Shown: positions 45,832-54,850 of the stretch, piece by piece
Position numbering within the stretch: position 1 is the stretch's first letter
How the letters are laid out: each line of letters starts with the position of its first letter
Origin: Adenophora triphylla var. japonica
Lineage: Eukaryota; Streptophyta; Magnoliopsida; Asterales; Campanulaceae
DNA: 64,000 nucleotides
Reading direction: 5' to 3'
NCBI GenBank assembly: GCA_022495995.1
Contig: JAFEMH010007532.1
Location: 1-64,000, forward strand
Notes under the pieces: model-generated
Seen by the model: only the letters and a program-made list of their open reading frames with translations
What the model was told of the DNA's origin: nothing
Database searches by the model: none
Program-made: the position numbers and the translations under genes

Positions 45832-46619
45832 AACATTTATAAACAAGATAAGAGTCGTTATCATCCACAACTATCAAAACCCTATCTCGGCTTAGACCAA
45901 GAAAGATAGAGCAAATAAGTTCTTGTCGGTTTGAGCAAAGGATTTTACATGTTTAATATAGGTTTTTCCGGTTTCTTTGTCCTCCTCTCTAAGAATCTCA
46001 AACATCACGGCCATGTCTTGACGGTGCTGTTTTACTCTTCACTTGGTGATATACGGTCACAAGTAAAAACAAGGTAACGAGTATAACACCGGTGAAGAGA
46101 AAACGAAATTTCCTCCAATTTTTCAATCTCCACCTTCCATTTACCCAAGATCTGATTGCGAGAATCTTCCTCATGAGCTGAAAGGCGGCGGTGTTGCCCT
46201 CAATCTCACGGTTGCACACTCAATCTCACGGTTGCACATGCGAAGCAACCGTGAGATTGAGGGCAACACCGCCGACTTTCAAGCTCATGAGGAAGATTCT
46301 GTCAGATCTCGAGTAAATGGAAGGTGAAGATTAAATTGGAGGAAAGATTCTGTTTTCTCTTCAGTGTTATACTGTTACCTTGTTTTTACTTGTGACCGTC
46401 TTTACCGATGAAAATAAAGCAGACTTGACAAGAACATGGCTGTGATGTTTGAGATCCTTAGAGAGAGAACGATGGCTGGAAAAACTCTTATTAAACGAAA
46501 ATCCTTTGCTCAAACCGACAAGAACTTATTTGCTCTATCTTTCTTGATCAAAGATGGACGGATTTTGATAGGCGTAGGTGAGAAAGGCTCTCATCTTATT
46601 TATATTTTAAGATGTTAAC
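45832..46619. repeat. Large hairpin: inverted duplication of an unidentified gene fragment
   Basis: Left arm about 45832-46217, right arm about 46236-46619, separated by fewer than 20 bases. The inner 60 bases pair almost perfectly; outward the arms diverge. The left arm on the minus strand codes NREIEGNTAAFQLMRKILAI, then a hydrophobic segment FLFTGVILVTLFLLVTVYH. The right arm codes the same on the plus strand with changes. I do not recognise the gene. Confidence 0.85.
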
Positions 46620-46638
46620 CACCAACCACAATACCACT

Positions 46639-46741
46639 AAGGTGCATCTAGGGTGCCGGGATTGATATCGGGCGCTCAAACGTAGGCGATATTACATCAC
46701 CGTCCGCGATGCCGTCAATCGCCCCAAAATGGGATCTAGAA
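46639..46741 (+). repeat. 103-bp direct repeat, copy A
   Basis: Starts AAGGTGCATCTAGGGT and contains TATCGGGCGCTCAAACGTAG. Copy B is at 47918-48018; together they bracket the B3-containing tandem units. Confidence 0.88.
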
Positions 46742-46812
46742 CCACTAAGGTAGTGTGCGGTTGAATATGTTACATTATTGATACATTCACCCCCTTCCTC
46801 CCCTTTGACTTT

Positions 46813-47765
46813 AAAAGACTTGAAAATTAGATATTTAGTAACTTATCTAATTGTTGCATATGTAATATGTTATGTTTACTAAATATGTAACATGTTATAT
46901 TTACTAAATATAACATGTTACACCGATGGAAAATATCAAGTCTATTGCACAAGCATTTGGCCCAAAGATTGAAACTTTAAAAGTAGATTTACTATTATAA
47001 TTAATCGAGAAAACAAGAAAATCCCCAAGCTGCGGTTTTGTATCTTCTACAAGCGAAGTTGGGGATTTTCTTATTTTTACGATTAATTGCTAAATCTACT
47101 TTCAAAGTTTCAATCTTTGAACCTAATGCTTGTGCAAAACTTGAGATTTTCCACTCGGCATAACCCCATGGTAGTGGTTGTACGTGATAGTAGTGGAGTT
47201 GGATTAAAAGACTTGAAAATTAGATATTTAGTAACTTTTTAGCTTTTTATCATTAAAAGACTTGAAAATTAGATATTTAAATACTTATCTAATTGTTGCA
47301 TATGTAACATGTTATGTTTACTAAATATGTAACATGTTATATTTACTAAATATAACATGTTACACCGATGGAAAATATCAAGTCTATTGCACAAGCATTT
47401 GGCCCAAAGATTGAAACTTTAAAAGTAGATTTACTATTATAATTAATCGAGAAAACAAGAAAATCCCCAAGCTGAGGTTTTGTATCTTCTACAAAGCGAA
47501 GTTGGGGATTTTCTTGTTTTTCGATTAATTGCTAAATCTACTTTCAAAGTTTCAATCTTTGGACCTAATGCTTGTGCAAAAAACTTGAGATTTTCCACTC
47601 GGCATAACCCCGTGGTAGTGGTTGTACGTGATAGTAGTGGAGTTGGATTAAAAGACTTGAAAATTAGATATTTAGTAACTTATCTAATTGTTGCATATGT
47701 AACATGTTATGTTTACTAAATATGTAACATGTTATGTTTACTAAATATAACATGTTACATATTTG
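46813..47765 (+). repeat. 395-bp tandem units, each containing an inverted B3-derived hairpin
   Basis: AAAAGACTTGAAAATTAGAT begins units at 46813, 47206/47255 and 47650 (periods 393 and 395), so about 2.3 copies. Within each unit the sequence from GATGGAAAATATC to CCCCAAGCT is inverted after a short loop, giving arms of about 115 bp. Confidence 0.85.
47500..47595 (+). pseudogene. B3 DNA-binding domain fragment (REM-like), captured
   Basis: EVGDFLVFRLIAKSTFKVSI followed by FGPNACAKNL matches the end of the plant B3 domain (GD.LVF.....F.V.IF...GC.K.L). The same fragment with a one-base insertion is at about 47055-47140, and inverted copies lie just upstream of each. Only about 35 residues of the domain remain. 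B3/REM proteins are plant transcription factors. Confidence 0.6.
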
Positions 47766-47917
47766 ATTATGAGTACGGTTATTTATCGTTTTCTTTATAG
47801 TGGCATATGTTTTCTTCTATTCGTTAATATTACTAACATATGTTTTCTTCTATTCGTTAATATTACTAAATATGTAACAAACTAGGATACGAAGCTGTAT
47901 CCTAATTTGTTTCATAT

Positions 47918-48018
47918 AAGGTGCATCTAGGGTACCGGGATTGATATCGGGCGCTCAAACGTAGGCGACATAATCACAGTCCGCGATGCCGTCAATCGCC
48001 CCAAAATGAGATCTAGAA
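47918..48018 (+). repeat. 103-bp direct repeat, copy B
   Basis: Partner of 46639-46741 with a handful of differences. Confidence 0.88.
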
Positions 48019-48540
48019 CTAGATGTTCCTAAACTATTTCATCCACGGTTTTCTTACTTATTTGTTTGTAATTGAGATCAATTAAAGTCTCAACTCATGA
48101 TCATTCGTGCTTACTTTTATTAGTTTAATATATTTGTTTTATTAGTTTAATATATTTGTTGGGTTATCAAAATTGTTATTATTCTTCCTAATTCTTTCAT
48201 GTTTCGAAAGACATTAATAATATAGTTGCATGATTTATGTTTACTATGTGTGAATACTAGCATGAATCAATTTCATGATTATCCACCTTTAGGTAGTTAA
48301 ATCTTGTTAAAGTGAGTAGGGTTAAGGCATGATATATGATTCATATTATTGGAAAAAATGTATCAAAAGTACCTCATTTTAAAGCTCAAATTACCTAAAT
48401 TCGGTCAAACTATCTTCGTGTGCGATATCATTATAAATTTGAACAAAAAACCTAGTTAAAATCCCCAAGCAAAATTACAACCTCACAACTTCCTAACTTT
48501 CCCATAGAAAATATAATTGAAGTAAGCATCCTTCAAAGGA

Positions 48541-48716
48541 ATGGTAGTCATGCTAGGCAAACTCAAGCACGATATTATGATCGAGTGTTTGACCTCCGAT
48601 TTTCGGGGTGACTTAGAAACGATATCAATGTTGGCAAACTCAGGATTAGATGTCTTTGCTCACAATATTGAGACAGTGAAAAGACTCCAGCGAATCGTTA
48701 GAGATCCCCAGGCTGG
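48541..48716 (+). pseudogene. Captured exon of lipoyl synthase
   Basis: Lipoyl synthase is a radical-SAM enzyme that inserts sulfur into octanoyl groups on mitochondrial or plastid proteins. The open frame gives [17 protein letters not shown] and [20 protein letters not shown] then RDPQAG, a highly conserved internal segment of that enzyme. It ends exactly at GG followed by GTGAGT, a good 5' splice site, so a genomic exon with the start of its intron was captured. The radical-SAM cysteine cluster and the C-terminal half are absent. About 59 residues remain of an enzyme of roughly 350-390. Confidence 0.8.
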
Positions 48717-49154
48717 GTGAGTATGGGTGAAGTTTCTTACTTTCAGTTGGTTTGGTGCGAACATCTGCTAAAACATATGTTTATTTTCAAAATGCTAACA
48801 TATTTAAGATTTCAGCTTCTAGTTCGACACCCCAAATTATGTTTGTCATGACTAAACATAAGATGGTGTAATGTCAGGTTCATCATTGACATTACCATAA
48901 CCTGCTATAGAGATATACCTTGGGGAAGCCCATAAGCGCAATGTTACTTACTATAACCCTAAGTAATAGAAAAAAGTAACAATCCGAACATTTAGTACAA
49001 ATTAAAAAACCTTATACAAGTCATCACGTAGGGGTAATACAACATATAAATAACCCTACACAATCATTATACTGACCTTGAACAACTTCCCTTTAGGGTT
49101 CAGGTTCATTTTCCCGAGTCTTAAAAACTTTGGCTCAAGTTTCATAATCGCCTC

Positions 49155-49695
49155 TCAAGCATTTTTGAGACATTATTTAAGGACCTTATCAATATCTTCT
49201 TGGCCCAATTAAAACTCCATTATGTAGTACTAAAGCTGTACTAAATACATGATCAAAAAGTGTTCCAATCCGAGTTGTTTATCCTAGGTTTCCAATGCCT
49301 CAAACATGGACCCGAGACTACGGGGTAAAATAGTTCGGCTTTCAAACATGCACCAAGCAACTTTAGGTCAATATTTAAAGCACTTCCCTTTAACCAATTG
49401 GACCATTTCAAGTTCCCTAATGTAGTACTAAAGTTGTACTAGATATAGGATTAAAAATCATTCAATTCCATGTTGTTTAGGCTAGGTTTACAAAGCCTAG
49501 AAAAAGCATCCAAGCTGCAGATTTACTTAGTGCAAGTGCCAAAGCGCTTTTCAAGCAACTTCATGCCACTACTTAAAGCTCTTGCCAATATCATTTTGGC
49601 CCATTCCAAGTTCTAAATTATAGTACTAAATTTGTACTACAAGTATGGTTAAATAGTTATTAAATCTACACTCATTAACCTAGATAAAATCCGGA
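49155..49695 (+). repeat. Imperfect tandem repeat of about 195 bp, three units
   Basis: TTGGCCC/TTGGACC, TAGTACTAAAG.TGTACTA and GTTGTTTA..CTAGGTTT recur in the same order at about 49155-49310, 49356-49525 and 49552-49693. Non-coding. Confidence 0.75.
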
Positions 49696-50014
49696 TGAAC
49701 CTGTCAAACTTTCAAAGGCCAGCACATTTAGTACAAATTAAAAAAAAAAAAAAGATAATTTATACAGAAATAAACAAAAAAAATCAAAATTTCACCAGCC
49801 AATTTCTTGAAGCCATGCCTCTTGTAACACGGCTAAATCCGACAATAAGAAACCCGGCCAGATTCAAAATCAAACCAAGGGACGTGCACTCGAGTAAAAT
49901 AAAAAAAAACTTTTTTTTTAAAGGCAGTAAAAAATTGACCGGGTGCATCTTTCTTGAAGGAAATCGGCACTATAATTGATGAAAAAAATACAATCGAATG
50001 TAGTTTAAGGGAAA

Positions 50015-50280
50015 TCACGTACCTTGAAGAGAGCTAGGATTGAGAAATTGGATCGCTATACCAGGGAGAGAGAGACGCAGATGGTGAAGACGGTGGAGAT
50101 GGTGGACGGCGAAGCTTCGTCACGGCGGAGACGGTGGAGAGGTGGACGGAGACGGCGGCGATTCTTCTTCTTCTTTCTTCTTAGGTCGCAGAGAGAGCGG
50201 GAAGAGAGAAAGCGGGAAGAGAGAGAGGGAAATGATACGTAATTGATAAATTCGGGGATTAAATGAGTATTTATAATTTC
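50015..50280 (-). other. Probable 5' leader exon of the CACTA transcript
   Basis: On the minus strand this is a C/T-rich leader (CGCCGCCGTCTCCGTCCACC) ending CTTCAAG before GTACGTGATT near 50020, a good 5' splice site. It lies just inside an internal block of subterminal repeats and faces the transposase gene. Confidence 0.4.
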
Positions 50281-50495
50281 CACCGGCGACGGAATATTCG
50301 CCGCTAAATATTAATTATAGCGGCGGAAATTAAATTCCGACGCTATAATTAATATTTAGCGGCGGAATATTCCGTCGGCTGTAAATCCGGCAGCTAAACT
50401 ATACGTACGCTCACTGGATCGATGACATGGCACTCTCAGACGGAAATTTCCGCCGGCGATTTTAAATTCGGCGACGGAAATTTCCGCCGCTATTA
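50281..50495. repeat. Internal block of CACTA subterminal repeats
   Basis: The same GGCGGAATATTCCG and GACGGAAATTTCCGCCG units as at both termini, but 4.2 kb inside the right end. Confidence 0.85.
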
Positions 50496-50584
50496 TTAAT
50501 AAATATAATTGTTTTCATTATATTTTTGAAAAAATAAATAAATCATTAATATTTATTAATTTTAATTTAATAAATATCATTATT

Positions 50585-51100
50585 TTTATTTATATAAAAA
50601 TAAATAAATCATAAATATTTATGATATTTTTGAAAAAATAAATAAATCATAAATATTAATTAATTTTAATTTTATAATGCCATTATTTTTATTTATATAA
50701 AATATGAAAGTTATTTTAAATTACTCTCAAAAAAATAAATATGAGTCAATAAATATTATTTTTGAAAAATTTTTAATTTAATAAATATCATTATTTTTAT
50801 TTATATAAAAATAAATAAATCATAAATATTTATGATATTTTTGAAAAAATAAATAAATCATAAATATTAATTAATTTTAATTTTATAATGCCATTATTTT
50901 TATTTATATAAAATATGAAAGTTATTTTAAATTACTCTCAAAAAAATAAATATGAGTCAATAAATATTATTTTTGAAAAAAATTTAATAAATATCATTAT
51001 TATATATAAAAATAAATAAATCATAAATATTTATGATATTTTTGAAAAAATAAATAAATCATAAATATTAATTAATTTTAATTTTATATGCCATTATTTT
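50585..51100. repeat. AT-rich tandem repeat, about 200-211 bp, 2.5 units
   Basis: CATAAATATTTATGATATTT recurs at about 50610, 50821 and 51022. The same sequence is present inverted at 54005-54165. Confidence 0.85.
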
Positions 51101-52071
51101 TATACCCTATACCTATACCTATACCATACTATACCCTATACACATACCACATACCCTATACACTATGCCCTATACCCTATACCTATGCCACATGCCACAT
51201 GCCACTATGCCACATGCCTATACCTATGCCACACATACCTATGCCACATACCTATACCCTATGCCACATGCCTATACCACATACCACTATACCTATACTA
51301 TGCCATGCCACATGCCACTATGCCACATACCTATACCACATACCTATGCCACATGCCACATGCACATACCACTATACATGCCTATACCACATGCCACTAT
51401 GCCACATACTATGCCTATGCCACTATGCCTATACATACCTATGCCACATGCCACATGCCACATACCTATGCCACATGCCACATGCCACATACCCTATACC
51501 TATACCACTATACACTATACCACATACCCTATGCCACATACCTATGCCTATACCCTATACCCTATACCACATACCTATACCACATGCCACTATACCACAT
51601 ATATGCACTATACCACATACCTATACCACATACCCTATACCACATACACTATGCCACATACCACATGCCACATACCTACTATACCACATACCCTATACCC
51701 TGCACTATACACTATACACTATACATACCTATACCACTATGCCATATGCCATACATCTGTATACCACATATGCCTATGCCACATACCTATGCCACATGCC
51801 CATACTTTATACCTGTACCCTATACCCTATGCCCACATACCACATACCTATGCCTATGCCTATACACTATACCACATACCACATACCACTATACTATCTA
51901 CCTATACACTATACCACATACCCTATACCTATATACTTATACCTATACCACATGCCACATACCTATGCCATACACATGCCTATACCACATACCCTATACC
52001 ACATACCTATACCACATACCACTATACCTATACCCTATCTGTTATACCACATATCACATACCACTATACTA
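51101..52071 (+). repeat. TATACC/TATGCC satellite-like array
   Basis: Nearly 1 kb of ACCTATACC, CCACATACC and CCACATGCC variants. Inverse (GGTATA) array at 53633-53984. Confidence 0.95.
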
Positions 52072-52073
52072 TG

Positions 52074-52431
52074 GTTTAGGGTTTAGGGGTTCAGGGTTTA
52101 GGGTTCAGGGTTTAGGGTTTAGGGTTTGTGGTTTAGGGTTAGGGTTAGGGTTTAGGGTTTAGGAATTAGGGTTTAGGGTTTAGGGTTTAGGGTTGGGGTT
52201 TGGGGTTTAGGGTTTAGGGTTAGGGTTGGGTTAGGGTTTAGGGTTAGGGTTTGGGGTTAGGGTTAGGGTTGGGGTTAGGGTTGGGGTTTAGGGTTTAGGG
52301 TTTTTTTAGGAGTTTAGGGTTGGGGTTAGGGTTTAGGGTTTAGGGTTTGGGGTTTAGGGTTTAGGGTTAGGGAGTTTAGGGTTTGGGGAGTTAGGGGTTA
52401 GGGTTTAAGGGTTTAGGGTTAGGGTTTAGGA
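52074..52431 (+). repeat. Interstitial telomere-type repeat (TTTAGGG)
   Basis: About 50 degenerate TTTAGGG, TTAGGG and TTTGGGG units, in one orientation. Plant telomere unit type, but internal and flanked by transposon DNA. Confidence 0.93.
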
Positions 52432-52440
52432 GTTATACAA

Positions 52441-52710
52441 AACAAGGAACTAACCGACTATTAGACAACACTCTGGAGATTATTGTCTCATAAGTAATAA
52501 CTAAGATATCCGGAAAACAAAGACCCACATCATTACAGCTTGAGCACTTGCACTCTCTGGCCCCCCACCACCGTGCATGTCATCATCTACATCGTAAGCT
52601 TCAATGTTGACATCGTGAAGGGTTGTCTCCTCGCACTCATCAAGCTCCATATCCGTCATCTGCGATGAAGGCTTAGGAGCGACACACACCCTCTGAGGCC
52701 TTGCATTGTA
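52441..52710 (-). pseudogene. Captured DnaJ C-terminal exon, inverted copy (left arm)
   Basis: On the minus strand MTDMELDECEETTLHDVNIE then AYDVDDDMHGGGG is the C terminus of plant type-I DnaJ/HSP40 proteins (J2/J3 class), followed by 3' UTR-like sequence. About a dozen residues (the EEEMRRKQ part) between VNIE and AYD are missing here and in the right arm. The segment is the reverse complement of 53294-53565, with a few differences. Confidence 0.85.
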
Positions 52711-52711
52711 C

Positions 52712-52880
52712 GGGAGAAGAAGGTCTTGGAAGTGGTTGTGGAGAAGGGTATTCAAAATGGACGAAAATTACATTCCCACACGAGAAGCCTATGAAGCTCC
52801 CGACACTCTTCTTGGAGACATAGTCTTTGTACTACAACGAAAGAGCACCCAAAGTTCAAGCGAAAGGGTGATGACATATT
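52712..52880 (+). pseudogene. Captured DnaJ middle exon (substrate-binding domain part)
   Basis: In two frames: KKVLEVVVEKGIQNG, EAPDTLLGDIVFVLQ and EHPKFKRKGDDIFV, the conserved segment before the C-terminal part of type-I DnaJ proteins. Type-I DnaJ proteins deliver unfolded clients to HSP70. One base insertion near 52842 shifts the frame. It stands in the same orientation as the right-arm C-terminal copy. Confidence 0.8.
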
Positions 52881-53293
52881 TGTTAGGGGCTAAATATCGT
52901 TTACCTAAATTCCAAGTGAGTCAAATGCAAAATCTCTCCTTTTCAATTTCGGATCTACAAAAAGTTACCGGATCGGATGGATTAATTTCACAATAAACGG
53001 CGCCAAGTTGGCGCTCATTTAAAATTTCAAAATTTCCGAAGCGAACAACAAGCGAGATAATCCAATTCAAACTTTCAAACCAAATTAATCGACACCTCTA
53101 AATTCCTCTCTCTCATCTCTCTCTCTCTCTCTCTCTCTCTCCAAAGAATTGAATTTGAAAAAACAAATATCGAGCCGCTCTTACCCACAGTGCTATTTCA
53201 TCTTTAATTTCGTGTAATTCCACATTTCAATTCTCTCCCTTCTGTCCTGGGTCCGAATGCGGGTTCGACTTCCCAGATTCCTTGACTTCCGAA
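52881..53293. other. Loop between DnaJ arms, unidentified, with CT repeat
   Basis: Contains a plus-strand frame without recognised domain to 52996, and a CT-rich 5' UTR-like stretch (CTCT run at 53101-53142). Possibly another captured leader. Confidence 0.4.
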
Positions 53294-53565
53294 CAATGCA
53301 AGGCCCTAGAGGGTGTCTTTGCCTCCTAAGCCTTCATCGCGGATGACGGATATGGAGCTTGATGATGAGTGCGAGGAGACAACCCTTCACGATGTCAACA
53401 TTGAAGCTTACGATGTAGATGATGACATGCACGGTGGTGGGGGCCAGAGAGTACAGCTGTGCTCAGCGGTAATGATGTGGGTCTTTGTTTAGGATATCTT
53501 AGTTATGACTTATGAGACAATAATCTCCAGTGTTGTCTAATAGTTGGTTAGTTCCTTGTTTTGGA
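53294..53565 (+). pseudogene. Captured DnaJ C-terminal exon, right arm
   Basis: MTDMELD, ECEETTLHDVNIE, AYDVDDDMHGGGGQRVQ on the plus strand, with one codon duplicated (DD). It carries the same internal deletion as the left arm, so the deletion came before the inverted duplication. Confidence 0.85.
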
Positions 53566-53632
53566 CTAATCTTGTTTTTGTTTTATTTTGGATAAAAAAT
53601 TTAAAATTGTATGCAATTTACCAATTTGGGAA

Positions 53633-53984
53633 TAGGGTATAGTGTATAGGGTATAGGGTATAGGTATAGGTATAGGTATAGGGTATAAGGTGGTATGTGG
53701 TATAGGTATAGGTATGTGGTATAGGGTATATGGTATAGGTATAGTATGTATAGGTATAGGGTATGTGGTATAGGTATGTGGTATGTGGGTATAGGGTATA
53801 GGGTATAGGTATAGTGGTATGTATATGTGGTATAGGGTATAGTGGGTATAGTGGTATAGGGTATAGTGGCATAGGGTATAGGCATGTGGCATGTATAATG
53901 GCATATAGGCATGTGGTATAGGGTATAGGTAGGTATAGGGTATATATAGTATAGGGTATATATAGTGTATAGTATATAGGGTAT
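53633..53984 (-). repeat. GGTATA array, inverse of the TATACC array
   Basis: About 350 bp of AGGGTATAGGTATAGG-like sequence, ending next to a short TTTAGGG piece (53986-53999). Confidence 0.93.
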
Positions 53985-54004
53985 TAGGTTTAGGGTTTAT
54001 AATT

Positions 54005-54165
54005 TATTTATTTTTTCAAAAATAATATTTATTGACTCATATTTATTTTTTGAGAGTAATTTAAAATAACTTTCATATTTTATATAAATAAAAATAATGG
54101 CATTATAAAATTAAAATTAATAAATATTTATGATATATTTATTTTTCAAAAATATCATAAATATT
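54005..54165. repeat. Inverted copy of the AT-rich repeat at 50585-51100
   Basis: CAAAAATAATATTTATTGAC, TTTTTTGAGAGTAATTTAAA and AATAATGGCATTATAAAAT are the reverse complement of the left AT repeat, closing a large fold-back of about 3.5 kb. Confidence 0.88.
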
Positions 54166-54236
54166 TATGATATTTTAATGTTTTTTAGTTTGTTATTTTG
54201 TTAATTAGTTCTAAAAATAAACAAAAATTACATTTT

Positions 54237-54715
54237 ATTATCAGCAACGGAATTTTCCGTCGCTGATAAATAAAAAAATATTAAATTATCAGCGGCGGAA
54301 ATATTCCGTCGGTGTTTAATAAAAAAAAAAACATTTAATTTCACCGTCGGAAATATTCCGTCGGTGTAATATTTCAAAAAGAAAAATAAAAAATATTTTA
54401 ATTTCACCGTCGGAATATTTCCGACGCTGATAAATAAAAAAATAAAAATATGATATATTTTCACCGGCGAAATAATTCCGTCGCTGATAAATATTTAGCG
54501 GCGGAATATTCCGTCGGTAAATCAACCGCCAAATTAGCGGCGGAAATAAACGAATATTCGATGAATATTCGTTTTAGCGGCGGAATTTAGCGGCGGAATT
54601 AAATTTCGTCGCTAAATTTGACGCCAAAAATTTTCTGACGCTGAAGCCTATATTCCGCCGCTATTTAGCGACGGAATCTGTCCGTCGCTGATAATTCCGT
54701 CGCTAAATGACCTGT
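54237..54715. repeat. CACTA subterminal repeats, right (5') end
   Basis: Dense GACGGAAATATTCCGTCG and AGCGGCGGAAT units, facing both ways, up to the terminal inverted repeat. Confidence 0.88.
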
Positions 54716-54771
54716 TTCTGGTAGTGACTGCACGTAAGGTGGCGTGCTATAGATATTATCCCAAATTGTGA

Positions 54772-54850
54772 ATTGACAAACTTTGCCTATAACATATAAA
54801 GATCATGAGTCACTCCCATTATCACCAATTTATTTTTAGGTTGAAGCTTA
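54772..54850 (+). repeat. Right copy of the direct repeat flanking the CACTA element
   Basis: Similar to 36671-36750, starting ATTGACAAACTTTG. Confidence 0.6.

Larger units (their letters stand above)
36851..54726 (-). mobile_element. 17.9-kb CACTA (En/Spm) transposon carrying host gene fragments
   Basis: Ends CACTATCAGAAAAAGG and CCTGTTTCTGGTAGTG with the 3-bp duplication ACT (36848-36850, 54727-54729). Subterminal blocks at both ends are rich in short palindromic GGCGGAAATTTCCGCC-like units. On the minus strand it encodes a TNP2-like transposase and a second, Transposase_24-like protein, both broken. The 11 kb upstream of the transposase hold captured gene fragments, inverted duplications and satellite-like arrays. 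Confidence 0.92.

Noticed and set aside
46639..48018. LTR pair of a small retrotransposon
   Set aside because: The 103-bp repeats lack TG...CA ends, a primer site, a polypurine tract and a target duplication.
50024..50242. Arg/Glu-rich 72-codon frame
   Set aside because: It is the antisense of a C/T-rich leader; the composition is microsatellite-like and no domain is present.
51088..52162. Three overlapping reading frames of more than 300 codons on the plus strand
   Set aside because: They arise from the stop-poor TATACC/TATGCC array: all three frames are open and code only H, T, Y, I, P, L, M and C repeats. No protein is credible.
52074..52431. Chromosome end (true telomere)
   Set aside because: The TTTAGGG repeats are degenerate and flanked on both sides by transposon DNA, so they are interstitial.
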